This document shows, one piece after another, positions 46,531 to 54,915 of a stretch of DNA of 64,000 nucleotides (the first letter of the stretch is position 1; every line of letters starts with the position of its first letter). Both the position numbers and the translations under genes were made by a program. The notes under the pieces were generated by a model. That model made no database searches and was not told the DNA's origin. It worked only from the letters and a program-made list of their open reading frames with translations. The DNA comes from Palsa-1248 sp963737835 (lineage in GTDB: Bacteria; Gemmatimonadota; Gemmatimonadetes; Gemmatimonadales; Gemmatimonadaceae): positions 1,178,001-1,242,000 of the forward strand of contig CAVTUH010000001.1 of the NCBI GenBank assembly GCA_963737835.1. Reading direction: 5' to 3'.

Positions 46531-46932
46531 ATGAAGAGAGAAATTATCCGCGTCGAACCGTTGTCAACGTATTTGGAAACCTGGAAGGCTCCCTCCTCCG
46601 CAGTGTCACGCTGCGGCGATACTGTTTATGTCTCAGGTTTTCCACCTTTTGATCTGAAGACCGGAAAAGTGTTAGAACACGCCTCGATTGAGAGGCAAAC
46701 GGAAGTGGTTCTTGAACAGATGAAACTGTGCCTGGATACGGCGGGTTCATCACTCGAGCATGTTTTGAAATGCAATGTCTATTGCACTTCTGTCGAGAAA
46801 TTCGCTGCGGTAAATGCGGTTTATACGCGCTATTTCCCAGGTGTACCGCCGCCGCGCATATTTATATGCGTCGTTGCATGGGCGGGCCCGTATGACATTG
46901 AGATGGATTGCGTAGCGACGGTCAAAGAATAA
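46531..46932 (+). CDS. RidA/YjgF-family enamine/imine deaminase
   Basis: RidA-family proteins are small trimeric deaminases that detoxify reactive enamines and imines, or act in catabolic clusters. The sequence shows CGDTVYVSGFPPFDLKTGKV, EQMKLCLDTAGSSLEHVLKC, NVYCTSVEKFAAVNAVYTRY and FPGVPPPRIFICVV, and the length of 133 residues is right. The arginine near PPPRI is the usual carboxylate-binding residue. The gene is noticeably AT-richer than its neighbours. It sits 53 bases after the truncated transketolase, suggesting both came from foreign DNA. GGAG lies about nine bases before the ATG. Confidence 0.88.
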   Translation: MKREIIRVEPLSTYLETWKAPSSAVSRCGDTVYVSGFPPFDLKTGKVLEHASIERQTEVVLEQMKLCLDTAGSSLEHVLKCNVYCTSVEKFAAVNAVYTRYFPGVPPPRIFICVVAWAGPYDIEMDCVATVKE

Positions 46933-46989
46933 GGGCTTCGCTCTACGGTCGAACCAGAGAGCACTAAGGGCCTCGAACTTTCGACGCAG

Positions 46990-47130
46990 GACCTACACCT
47001 CGCCGTGCGTATACTGCGCGCGACAGCCGGGTGGACCACGGTCGCAGTCCTGACGCTCGCGCTCGGCGTCGGGGCCAACACGGCCGCGTTCAGCGTCGTG
47101 GACGCGGTCCCGCTTCGCCCGCTGGCCTTT
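46990..47130 (+). pseudogene. N-terminal fragment of an ADOP-type ABC permease
   Basis: The frame DLHLAVRILRATAGWTTVAV, then LTLALGVGANTAAFSVVDAV and PLRPLAF, is the hallmark first membrane segment of MacB/ADOP permeases. Compare the intact permease below, which has LTLALGIGANAAIFTIVRGV. After about 47 residues the homology ends and the convergent membrane-protein gene begins at 47177. Confidence 0.8.
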
Positions 47131-47176
47131 CATCACGCTCCACGGCCGGCCGTTTCTCCGGTTCGTCGCATCCACC

Positions 47177-50089
47177 TCAGCTGCCTTCACCTGACAGAAC
47201 ATCGTTCATCTCGCCTAGGTCCACCATGAGCTCGATCGATAGGACGAGGATCTCCACCATGTTTTTTCCTTCTTCGTCCAGCTCGAACATCCACGCCGCT
47301 CCAGGAGCCATGGCTGGTCCCAATTCGCACCCAAAGAGGCCGATCAGCCCTTCGGCGAAGTTATTTTGGGCTGCCTGGGCTGCTTTGTAGGCGCATATCC
47401 CGCCATTGACCATCTGGAGCCCATACTCCACGTAGGCTTGACCCCGCTCACCCGGCATGACTCCCAGCAGCTCACCCGACTCCGTGCGCCAGCGCCACCA
47501 TCCGATTTGCCCCAGCCCCTGCGTCGCCACCGAGCGTGACGGAATGATGACCATCTGGCCGGCCCCGAGATCTTCCGCGAGTTCGGCCTTGACTGCGTCC
47601 GAGGTCCCCAGACGCGCGAGTTGGCTCCTGCCCGCATCGCCTGGCGGCAACACGACAATCGGAATCCCTTGGCGTTGCGCCGCCGCAAACACGTTTGTCG
47701 TGTTCGCGACCCGCTCCAGTGACCCAACGTCGCGGGCACTCAATAGCGCCTCCAATCGGGTCGCCAAGACTCCGCGACGCACCCGGAGCGATCGCGCCCG
47801 CATCCGGGCGTCTGCTGCCCCTGCTGCGGGGTCCGCAACCGTACGTGGCGAGAAGGAAACAATGTCGAATCCCTCTCGGCGACCTGACTGACCCGCCGAA
47901 TCTGCTATCGCCTGTTCGTACGCAATGAGCCCGGGCTCGGCGAAATAGCTCTTCAGAGCCACACTCTGGGAGCCGTCATGACCAAGCCAATGCATTGCGG
48001 GCCCAGCGATCAATATGCTCGCCGCCGGTGCCTGTGGTACCGGCGTCAGAGCGCCAGGATCTATGGGAAAGCCGTGCTGCGCCTTGTCGAGCACATCAAT
48101 GGTAGCACGGCTGGCGATCAAAGCCTGGAGCGACAAGTAACTCGCGTAATCCGCTCGAGGAGTGCCCGTGACAGGCAGAAGCGATCCGGACCACGCGAGC
48201 CCGCGGCGGAGCGCCTCGAGCCCAAGGTGCGTCGGCGTCGTTCGGGCCCCATCCGACCTGCCAGGCGTCCACGAAGTGACAGTGACCGGAGCGATGATAT
48301 TGCGACGATACGCGTGCGCCTCGGGTGCCGCACCGCTGAGCCCTGGCGATGTGAGTGTGTAGTCGACCCACTCCCCGACGATCCTCCCTTCGCTCTTCGG
48401 AGCAGTATCTCCGCTCACCGCTCCGCTGATCGCGCCGAAGAGGCCGCGATTGGCATTGCCAGCATTGACCCCATTGTCGGACCCCAAGCCGTCCGGTGAG
48501 GCGACATCGCCCACGTGGCCGCTCAAGTCAAACCCCTTCCCTTTCGTCTGCTCGTCACCGACCACGAGCATCGTCTGGTACACCTTCGCTGCATCGACCA
48601 CATCCATCCGCGTGACGCCCGGCTTCAGGGGGTCTACACGGGGAACGGGTTGACTCATCACCGTGACCGCTTTCCCCTGCACGTCAGCAATCCGGAGATC
48701 CTGATCGAGCAGCACCTGGTCGGAGCCGGTGTCGGACCCGCTCGCGCTGGCCACGCGAAGCATGAGCGTGATCCGAAGCCGGTGATAGAGTGTGTCCGGA
48801 ACCGCGTCGGGGCCAAACGTGCGCGCGGCCGCTGTCCGTGTCTGCCCCGGCTCGGCGGTCGCGAACGCAGGATCAAGGTCGATCCATTTTCCGGATGAAT
48901 CTTGATACTGCATCCAGTAGTGATCGCGCGCCTCCGCCACCAACCGCTCAACTGGCGTGAGGACGGCTGGATCGACGTGGGCCTGCGAGAGGAGCGTACT
49001 GACGACCTGGCCCTCACTGTCGGTATACGCCAGAACACGGGCGCGCCCGAGCACAGTGTTCGCGCTGTCCTGCTGGGCGGCTTGCCGCACTTTCGCCCCA
49101 TCCACGCCGAGTGCCTGCGCCAGGTCCGGGATGAGACCGGTCGGATCAGCTATGGCGCTCGGCGTCGGCTTCGGGCGCTCGAACGTGCGCTGCACCAACA
49201 CGCGCGCATCCGCGGCGCTCAGCGTACCGTTCGCGATCTGCACCGTGAATCCGGCCTTTTGTAGTAGCGCGGCGAGCAGAAGACTTCGATCGAGCGAGTT
49301 CCCCGCCCGACACACGAGCGTGCCGAGCGCCCCGCGCAGTGCGCCGACGTACGGCTGGTAGCGGATCTGGTCGCGCACAAAGTGAAAGATCGTCGTCGGA
49401 TTGGAGCCGAGTGTGTCGGCCAGCGCATCGATCTCGAACAACGATCGGTTGACCTTGCCATTGAGTACATCGACGGCGGCGTTGAGGTGATTGAGCTGCT
49501 CGCTCATCAGCTGGTAGCCGGCGCTGTCGGCGGGCCCGGTAGTGCCGTCGGATGAGGGCGGGGCGTCGCCAGACCCCAATGGTGCGACAACGCTCGCGTC
49601 AGCCATCTGCATGGCACCGCCTGCGGCGCGGGATCGCCAAACGAACACCAGGCCGGCGAGCAGGACGGCGAGTGAGATGATGGCGCGGGCCTCCCACGTC
49701 GGCCACCGCCAACGCGGCGGCGCGAGACGCCACGTCGCGGCGGAGAGCACGAGATAGAGGGCCGCGGCACCTACCATCCACCACCGCGTCGGCGCGTGAT
49801 GCCGGAACACCTCCACGGCGGCGGCAACAATCGCGAGATACAGCACAATCCCCAGCGCGGCCCACAGCAGATTGGGTCGGCTGCCAGCGGGTCTGTTCGC
49901 CTGGGCTGGCGTCAACCTGTTGGCGCTCGAGCGCGAGTGTCCCGCCTCTGGCGTGAGCGCCGATTCACGCTGCGCGGGAGCGCCGTCCTGTGCACTGCCT
50001 GGGTCCAGTGGCTTCTCCAGTGGCTTCCCACACACCTCACAGAAGCGCTCTCCTGACACCCCTTCATGTCCACAGAAGGCACAGCGCAT
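47177..50089 (-). CDS. Large membrane protein: zinc ribbon, three membrane helices, transglutaminase-like domain
   Basis: The protein begins with a four-cysteine zinc ribbon (CAFCGHEGVSGERFCEVC). Three hydrophobic helices follow (LLWAALGIVLYLAIVAAAVE, WMVGAAALYLVLSAATW, IISLAVLLAGLVFVW, about residues 68-165). A transglutaminase-like cysteine-protease fold lies about 200-370: Cys260 in LGTLVCRAGNSLDRSLLLAA, then the His region ARDHYWMQYQDSSGKWIDLD with the following Asp. The 600 residues beyond are an extended beta-rich region with no family I recognise (ITLMLRVASASGSDTGSD, VTVTSWTPGRSD). The start at 50089 follows GGAGG by nine bases. The ribbon faces the cytosol and the enzyme-like part the periplasm if the topology holds. 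The function is unknown. Confidence 0.78.
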   Translation of the reverse strand: MRCAFCGHEGVSGERFCEVCGKPLEKPLDPGSAQDGAPAQRESALTPEAGHSRSSANRLTPAQANRPAGSRPNLLWAALGIVLYLAIVAAAVEVFRHHAPTRWWMVGAAALYLVLSAATWRLAPPRWRWPTWEARAIISLAVLLAGLVFVWRSRAAGGAMQMADASVVAPLGSGDAPPSSDGTTGPADSAGYQLMSEQLNHLNAAVDVLNGKVNRSLFEIDALADTLGSNPTTIFHFVRDQIRYQPYVGALRGALGTLVCRAGNSLDRSLLLAALLQKAGFTVQIANGTLSAADARVLVQRTFERPKPTPSAIADPTGLIPDLAQALGVDGAKVRQAAQQDSANTVLGRARVLAYTDSEGQVVSTLLSQAHVDPAVLTPVERLVAEARDHYWMQYQDSSGKWIDLDPAFATAEPGQTRTAAARTFGPDAVPDTLYHRLRITLMLRVASASGSDTGSDQVLLDQDLRIADVQGKAVTVMSQPVPRVDPLKPGVTRMDVVDAAKVYQTMLVVGDEQTKGKGFDLSGHVGDVASPDGLGSDNGVNAGNANRGLFGAISGAVSGDTAPKSEGRIVGEWVDYTLTSPGLSGAAPEAHAYRRNIIAPVTVTSWTPGRSDGARTTPTHLGLEALRRGLAWSGSLLPVTGTPRADYASYLSLQALIASRATIDVLDKAQHGFPIDPGALTPVPQAPAASILIAGPAMHWLGHDGSQSVALKSYFAEPGLIAYEQAIADSAGQSGRREGFDIVSFSPRTVADPAAGAADARMRARSLRVRRGVLATRLEALLSARDVGSLERVANTTNVFAAAQRQGIPIVVLPPGDAGRSQLARLGTSDAVKAELAEDLGAGQMVIIPSRSVATQGLGQIGWWRWRTESGELLGVMPGERGQAYVEYGLQMVNGGICAYKAAQAAQNNFAEGLIGLFGCELGPAMAPGAAWMFELDEEGKNMVEILVLSIELMVDLGEMNDVLSGEGS

Positions 50090-50213
50090 CGCGTGCTTCC
50101 TCCAGCAAGAGACGTCACCCTTACAGCCGCGTGAGAAATCGTCCTCCATGCTGTTGCACCTATCGCTGTCTGGATTCGTCTCACTGCCGTGGTGGCATCC
50201 CCCTCACCGGGCC

Positions 50214-50395
50214 ACACTGGTTATCTGGGGAGCGCGATTCCTACCTCGGCTCCGAACTAGCCGAGCCCGACCACGATGACGTACCCAACCTCGACCGCGT
50301 CGAGCGCCTGCCCGATGCGTCGCACTGCATCACGACGAGGTGAACGCGTCAACCAACTGCTTATCGAGTTCTTCGCCCCCGCGCGTAGGCACTAA
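50214..50395 (+). pseudogene. C-terminal remnant of an alpha/beta hydrolase, frameshifted
   Basis: Three successive frames spell a typical hydrolase C-terminus: TLVIWG, then GERDSYLGSELAEPDHDDVP and NLDRVERLPDASH, then ERVNQLLIEFFAPARRH with TAA at 50393-50395. The Asp-containing strand and the final His of an epoxide-hydrolase/dehalogenase-like enzyme are recognisable. At least two indels and loss of the N-terminal part make it a true relic. Confidence 0.65.
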
Positions 50396-50517
50396 AGGGC
50401 TTGCGCTAGAAGCTGGGGGCCTTGTCCAGCAAGCGTCGCATCAGGTCGGCACCCGCTTTCCTGTTACCCGGCCATCCAGATAGCGTGGCGCGGAGACTTC
50501 TTTCATCCCATCGGCAC

Positions 50518-53004
50518 TTACTCAGCCCGCAAGGCCTGCAGCACATCGATGCGCGCGACCCGGGTGGCCGGGAGAGCCGAGGCAGCGACCGCCGCCACGA
50601 GGAGGACGAGCGCCGAGGCGACAGTCGGAAGAGCACTCGGCGCTTTGAGGTCGAGCAACCCGCTGCCCACGAGACGCGCCAGGACGTAGCCGCAGGCGAC
50701 GCCGGCGATAATGCCGGCGGTGGCCATCGCCGCGGCTTCGCGCATGACGCCCACCAGCAGTCGGCTCGACTGCGAGCCAATGGCCAGTCGGATCCCGAAC
50801 TCCCGGGTGCGCGCGTTGACGGAAAACACGAGGACACCGGCGACACCGACGACGGCGATCGCCAGCGCGACGATCGCGAATCCGCCGAACACGAGAGAGT
50901 TCAAACGGTCCGGCGTCAGGACCTCGGCTTTCACGTCCTCGAGCGTGGCCGCGTGCTCGATAGGCTGGTCGGCGGACATTGCTCGGATTGACCGCGTAAT
51001 CGGCGAGACGAGCGCGTACGGATTGGCGGTGGCGCGCACGAACAAGCGGCCACCGAACAGACCTACCCGCGCGATCGGCTCGTAGATCGCCAGGGTAGGC
51101 TCGGGACGGATGTGCACATCGTCAACGTCCCCGACGACGCCAACAATGCGGCGGGGCGTCGGCTGGATACCGGCGAATTTGATCACCGGATCGGTCCACC
51201 ACACATGGTGATTGATCGGGTCCTGACCGGGGAACGCTCTGTCGGCCACGCTCTTGCTGATGATCACCACGGCGTCAACGCTGTCGCGATCCATATCATT
51301 GAAGTCGCGTCCTTCGACAATCGGAACGCCAAGCGTGGCGAAATATCCGGACGAGATCGGGCGATACTCCGCGCGCGGGTTGTCCTGGTCCGAGGCCTGA
51401 ACGTGCCCTTCGCCAGCGAACTGCAGCCCGAACAAGAACTCGTTGTCGCGCCACGGAACGACGTCTCCCACGGCGACCGCCGCGACGCCGGGGAGTTGCG
51501 CCACGCGGCGTTGCGCTTCCTTATAGAAGTCCAAGATCTGCGCTTGCGTCTTGCCGTAGGCATCGACAGGGACGTCGACGGCGAGCACATGCTGCACGTC
51601 GAACATCGGGTGCGAGCGTTGCAGGTCGAGTAGGGTCTTGAGGAGTGTGCTGGCGCCCGCGAGCAACACGAACGAGGCAGCGATCTGCGTGACGGCGAAC
51701 AGGCGGAGCCGGCGCTTCGTACTACCCGTGATGCGCACGCCGCCACTGCCGATTGCGATGCTCTGGGAGGAGCGCGACGAGGGCAGGCGCGGGATGAACG
51801 CCAGCAGCACGGCGGCGACGATCGCGAGCCCGGCGCCGACCCAAAGCATGCTGGGGTCGACGGTGAGATCGACCGCGCGGACCGTGAAGCGCGATGCGTA
51901 GCGCGCCAGAATAGCGACCATCGGATTCGCGCTCAGCAGGCCGAGGAGCGCGCCGGCGCTGGCTAGGAGCACGCTCTCGACGAGCAGCGTACGGCGCAGC
52001 GCACCGACGCTCGCGCCGAGCGCGCCGCGCACGGCGAGCTCGCTCTCACGGCGAATGGAACGGGCGAGGATCAGGTTGGCGACGTTCGAGCAGGCGATGA
52101 TGTAGATGAGCCCTGACGCGGCGAGCAGAATGAGCAGAATGGGTCTCGCCTGGGACGTGATCTGCTCGCGCAGCCGAACGGCGCTGATGGCTGACATCGC
52201 CTCTTTCGGGTAGGCCTCTGGATGGTCGCTCGTCATTCGGGCGTACACCGTCTGCAACTCGGCGCGCGCCTGGTCGAGCGTGGCCCCCGGGGCGAGCCGA
52301 CCGAACAGCTCGGTCATGCGGTGCACGCGGCCGGTGACCATCGTCGCCGACAGGTGGTGCGGGCTCGTAACGATGTTGGCGATCAACTCGGTCTCGGTGG
52401 GATACGGGATCGATGGTTCGAGCACGCCGATGATCGTGGCCACCCGCGAACCCAGGGAGCCGCTACCGAGGCGTACGGTCTTGCCGATGAACGACGGATC
52501 GCTGTGGAGCGTCGTCGACCAGAACCGATGGGTGAGCACGACGACGCCAGGCGCGTTCGGCCCGTCATCGCGCGGGCCGATCAACCGCCCGAGGACCGGA
52601 TGCAACCCCATCACATTGAAATACGAGCCGCCCACGACACCCGCGCGCACCTCCCGCGGGGCGCCGAGGCCTACGACCGAAAAGGCAATCGTCGAGAAAT
52701 CGCCGAATCGGTTTATGGAATGGACGCCAGACTCGATGTCCTGGAGCTCGGGAACGGAGAACGACGCGTTCGGGTTTCCGAGTCCTGGCTGGCTTTGGCG
52801 CACATAGATCAGTGTGCTCTCGTCGCGATTGACGAGCGGACGGAGGAGCACGCCGCGGACGATGGTGAAGATGGCGGCGTTCGCGCCGATCCCGAGCGCG
52901 AGCGTCAGGACCACCGTGATCGCGAGACCCTTCGCGCGCGACAGCGACCGAACCGCGAACCGGAGGTCGCTTGTGAGCATGTCGATTTTCGGGCGCATGT
53001 CCAT
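50518..53004 (-). CDS. ADOP-family ABC transporter permease (MacB-like)
   Basis: This is an 828-residue permease with two FtsX halves and two MacB-like periplasmic core domains, the acidobacterial-type duplicated permease (ADOP) layout. The first helix is LAITVVLTLALGIGANAAIF, followed by a periplasmic part with VLTHRFWSTTLHSDPSFIGK and the first FtsX domain (LLAASGLIYIIACSNVANLI, then ARSIRRESELAVRGALGAS). The second half repeats this (VVIISKSVADRAFPGQDP, TREFGIRLAIGSQSSRL) and ends in VARIDVLQALRAE. The ATP-binding partner is not adjacent. It lacks the PadR-like N-terminal extension of some ADOPs. Its role, export of a small molecule or lipoprotein handling, is inferred from the family. Confidence 0.9.
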   Translation of the reverse strand: MDMRPKIDMLTSDLRFAVRSLSRAKGLAITVVLTLALGIGANAAIFTIVRGVLLRPLVNRDESTLIYVRQSQPGLGNPNASFSVPELQDIESGVHSINRFGDFSTIAFSVVGLGAPREVRAGVVGGSYFNVMGLHPVLGRLIGPRDDGPNAPGVVVLTHRFWSTTLHSDPSFIGKTVRLGSGSLGSRVATIIGVLEPSIPYPTETELIANIVTSPHHLSATMVTGRVHRMTELFGRLAPGATLDQARAELQTVYARMTSDHPEAYPKEAMSAISAVRLREQITSQARPILLILLAASGLIYIIACSNVANLILARSIRRESELAVRGALGASVGALRRTLLVESVLLASAGALLGLLSANPMVAILARYASRFTVRAVDLTVDPSMLWVGAGLAIVAAVLLAFIPRLPSSRSSQSIAIGSGGVRITGSTKRRLRLFAVTQIAASFVLLAGASTLLKTLLDLQRSHPMFDVQHVLAVDVPVDAYGKTQAQILDFYKEAQRRVAQLPGVAAVAVGDVVPWRDNEFLFGLQFAGEGHVQASDQDNPRAEYRPISSGYFATLGVPIVEGRDFNDMDRDSVDAVVIISKSVADRAFPGQDPINHHVWWTDPVIKFAGIQPTPRRIVGVVGDVDDVHIRPEPTLAIYEPIARVGLFGGRLFVRATANPYALVSPITRSIRAMSADQPIEHAATLEDVKAEVLTPDRLNSLVFGGFAIVALAIAVVGVAGVLVFSVNARTREFGIRLAIGSQSSRLLVGVMREAAAMATAGIIAGVACGYVLARLVGSGLLDLKAPSALPTVASALVLLVAAVAASALPATRVARIDVLQALRAE

Positions 53005-53018
53005 TTGACAGGCTAGAC

Positions 53019-53080
53019 GTTAGCTGGACGCTGAGGTTAGCTCTACGCTAGATGTTAGACGTTTGACGTTAGCACAGATC
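53019..53080. repeat. Diverged GACGTTAG-type low-complexity repeat
   Basis: Several units such as GCTAGACGTTAGC and GTTAGACGTTTGACGTTAGC occur upstream of the permease gene. They belong to the same family as the palindrome arms at 4908-5015 and the repeat at 7281-7314. Confidence 0.6.
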
Positions 53081-53117
53081 GACAATTCGGGTCGGTAGCG
53101 ACCACGCATTAATGGTC

Positions 53118-53567
53118 CTACGCGTGCTCGGCTCGTCGTCGAATGCGTGCGACGAAGGGCTGCCACCCCTCCGAGAACCCCTCTCGATACCCCTCGGGAA
53201 ACAGTCCTAGCGCGGAGTGGTGGAACGTAATCGCCGTGGCGCCGTCGACCTCCTTGAGGCGGTATTGCAGGTTGTTGGCGACGGCGAACGACATCATGAG
53301 CGGTCCGGTGATCTCGAGCAGCGTGGGCCGTTTGATCGCTTGGACGTGACCCCAGAGGTGGCCGTTGTTGCCGCCGAGGTCGCGAAACCAGCGGCCGCCG
53401 GGCCAGGCCTCGAGGACCATTGGCATGGGCGTGCCGTCGTGACTCTGGTTCGACGGACCCATTTCCTCGAGCAGTGCTGCGAACGTCGCGGTGAGAGAGG
53501 CTCGCACGCGGACTTCTTCCCTGATGTCGAGCGACAGGCTGTCGATGGCTGGAGCGAGTGCGGTCAT
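53118..53567 (-). CDS. SRPBCC/AHSA1-type protein
   Basis: A 149-residue START/SRPBCC-like protein: DIREEVRVRASLTATFAALL, the strand pair WPGGRWFRDLGGNNGHLWGH, and a C-terminal helix EGYREGFSEGWQPFVARIRR. Proteins of this type bind a hydrophobic ligand and often pair with an ArsR regulator. The ATG (53567-53565) overlaps the ArsR stop codon as ATGA, so translation is coupled. GGAGG lies seven bases before the start. The ligand is unknown. Confidence 0.85.
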   Translation of the reverse strand: MTALAPAIDSLSLDIREEVRVRASLTATFAALLEEMGPSNQSHDGTPMPMVLEAWPGGRWFRDLGGNNGHLWGHVQAIKRPTLLEITGPLMMSFAVANNLQYRLKEVDGATAITFHHSALGLFPEGYREGFSEGWQPFVARIRRRAEHA

Positions 53568-53926
53568 GATTGCCTCCCCGGAGTGTTGTCCTCGGTATGG
53601 TGATTGGGTTGCCGCTCGGCGCGTGCCTTGACTCGCCCGAGCTGGCGGCGCCAATAGCGCTCGAAGCCGCTGGTCCATTCGTGGAGCGGCCTCAGCCGCT
53701 CGGCGTTCGTGCGATAGAAGATCTGGCGGCCGTCGCGGCGTGCCTCGACGAGGCCGACGTCGTGAAGCACGCGGAGGTGCTTGGAGACCGACGGTTGTGC
53801 CAGGCGGAGTGCTCGGACGATCTCGCCGACCGGCCGCTCGTGAGCAGCGAGGTAGGCCAGAATGGCTCGTCGACGCGGTTCGGCGACGGCATTGAACGGG
53901 TCGGACGTGGTGGCGGCGCGAGCCAT
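53564..53926 (-). CDS. ArsR-family winged-helix repressor
   Basis: A 120-residue winged-helix regulator (about residues 10-90): DPFNAVAEPRRRAILAYLAA, then VGEIVRALRLAQPSVSKHLR and VLHDVGLVEARRDGRQIFYR. It lacks the paired cysteines of metal-sensing ArsR proteins, so it probably senses an organic ligand, perhaps through its SRPBCC partner. The ATG lies at 53926, only eight bases after a good -10 box, so the message is probably leaderless. The operon is regulated from a promoter abutting hairpin repeat B. Confidence 0.88.
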   Translation of the reverse strand: MARAATTSDPFNAVAEPRRRAILAYLAAHERPVGEIVRALRLAQPSVSKHLRVLHDVGLVEARRDGRQIFYRTNAERLRPLHEWTSGFERYWRRQLGRVKARAERQPNHHTEDNTPGRQS

Positions 53927-53933
53927 GCGAGCA

Positions 53934-53961
53934 AATATATTCCTATATCGGCATATGTCAA
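53934..53961 (-). promoter_or_regulatory. Promoter of the arsR-SRPBCC operon, overlapping the edge of repeat B
   Basis: On the minus strand TTGACA (53961-53956) and TATATT (53939-53934) are separated by 16 bp, a near-consensus sigma-70-type promoter in an otherwise GC-rich region. The first T of TTGACA is also the last base of the hairpin repeat. The start codon follows the -10 by eight bases. The spacer has an ATAT-GCCG-ATAT palindrome, which could be the ArsR operator. Confidence 0.75.
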
Positions 53962-54142
53962 TTTTGGCCCGCACAGCGGGCCAAAATAGAGAGGAGCGAC
54001 GCAGAAAGGAGAAAGGAGACACAGAGCTTGGCCGGCCAGGATAGTCTGTGCGCCAGGAGCCGCGCTCCTCGGTCTCCTTTCTCCTCTCTCCTTTCTGCAC
54101 TGACGCAAGGGTGACGCAGGCCGTGATGTAGCGCTGGCCCGT
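53961..54142 (+). repeat. Double-hairpin repeat, copy B (lacks the four-helix gene)
   Basis: The first hairpin is identical to copy A (ATTTTGGCCCGC, loop ACA, GCGGGCCAAAAT at 53961-53987). The second stem pairs 54005-54020 with 54072-54085. The tail CTGCACTGACGC follows, and after about 20 bases the distal flank TGTAGCGCTGGCCCGT (54127-54142) that in copy A lies beyond the four-helix gene. This copy therefore resembles a gene-less derivative of unit A. Confidence 0.85.
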
Positions 54143-54257
54143 CGTTCGCTCCGCCGGGCGACAAGGGAGCTGATCAGCACTCGGCGAGATTTTGCGGGGG
54201 CGCCGCAGCGCATCAATCGCCTTTGTCAGCTCATCCGGTCACGCCGGGTGTGCCAGA

Positions 54258-54716
54258 CTAGTGACCTTGGCCGTAGCCTCTGGCCATGGCCGTCGCAGCG
54301 AGCAGCATCAGCACGATCAGGCACGCTTGGATCGTACTGATCGTCGCGTACGTTCGCGCCGAGTGCGTGTCGGGCTCGACGCCGCCTGCTACCTGCCTAC
54401 GCCAGCGGATGAGGGCAAGCATGGGCGCGACCTCGAGCAGCAGGATGATGACGAGCAGCGTCATCTTGGCCTGGAAGAGGTAGTTGTGGATGTAGTACTG
54501 ACCCCCCTTCTCCAGACCGCCGAATGCACGTACGAGCCCCGTGCCGATCCACAAGATCGCCGCGATGCCCCACCACGTATCGGCGTAAAACACGCGTTTG
54601 AGGCCCGTGACATCGAGCTGTCCGCGAAAAGCGCGAGCGCGCGACCACGCGGCGCCGAGCCCGATGCCGAGCGCCAGGAGGTGCACGGCCGCGAACAACC
54701 AGCGAATGAACATCAT
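54258..54716 (-). CDS. DUF2214-family membrane protein
   Basis: The 152-residue protein has four hydrophobic segments: WLFAAVHLLALGIGLGAAWS, TWWGIAAILWIGTGLVRAFG, AKMTLLVIILLLEVAPMLAL and STIQACLIVLMLLAATAMA. This matches the DUF2214 family, inner-membrane proteins of unknown role with a conserved His in the first helix (AVHLLA). The ATG pair at 54716/54713 is preceded by GGAG from the end of the upstream small gene, so the two form an operon. Confidence 0.82.
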   Translation of the reverse strand: MMFIRWLFAAVHLLALGIGLGAAWSRARAFRGQLDVTGLKRVFYADTWWGIAAILWIGTGLVRAFGGLEKGGQYYIHNYLFQAKMTLLVIILLLEVAPMLALIRWRRQVAGGVEPDTHSARTYATISTIQACLIVLMLLAATAMARGYGQGH

Positions 54717-54723
54717 GAGCGAG

Positions 54724-54915
54724 TCACTCCTGCGTCGACGTCGGTGATCGGCTCACCAGCCACCCTGCCCACACGGCGAGCACTGCCGCGGCGGCGGTCA
54801 TGAGCACAAAGAATGGCTCGGTGAGCTAGCGGAGCCCCTCGGCAACAAGCCGCGCCACGTGCGCGATGACGAGCGCAGCGAAGACGACACCCGTTGTGAT
54901 GACGTACGCCTTCAT
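54724..54915 (-). pseudogene. Small membrane protein gene with an in-frame stop
   Basis: From ATG at 54915 (AGGAGG six bases upstream) the frame reads MKAYVITTGVVFAALVIAHV, then ARLVAEGLR, and meets TAG at 54828-54826. The same frame continues immediately as LTEPFFVLMTAAAAVLAVWA and GWLVSRSPTSTQE to TGA at 54726-54724. This gives a coherent two-helix protein of about 63 residues interrupted by one nonsense codon. It could be a point mutation, a sequencing error, or a truncated 29-residue peptide. Confidence 0.6.
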
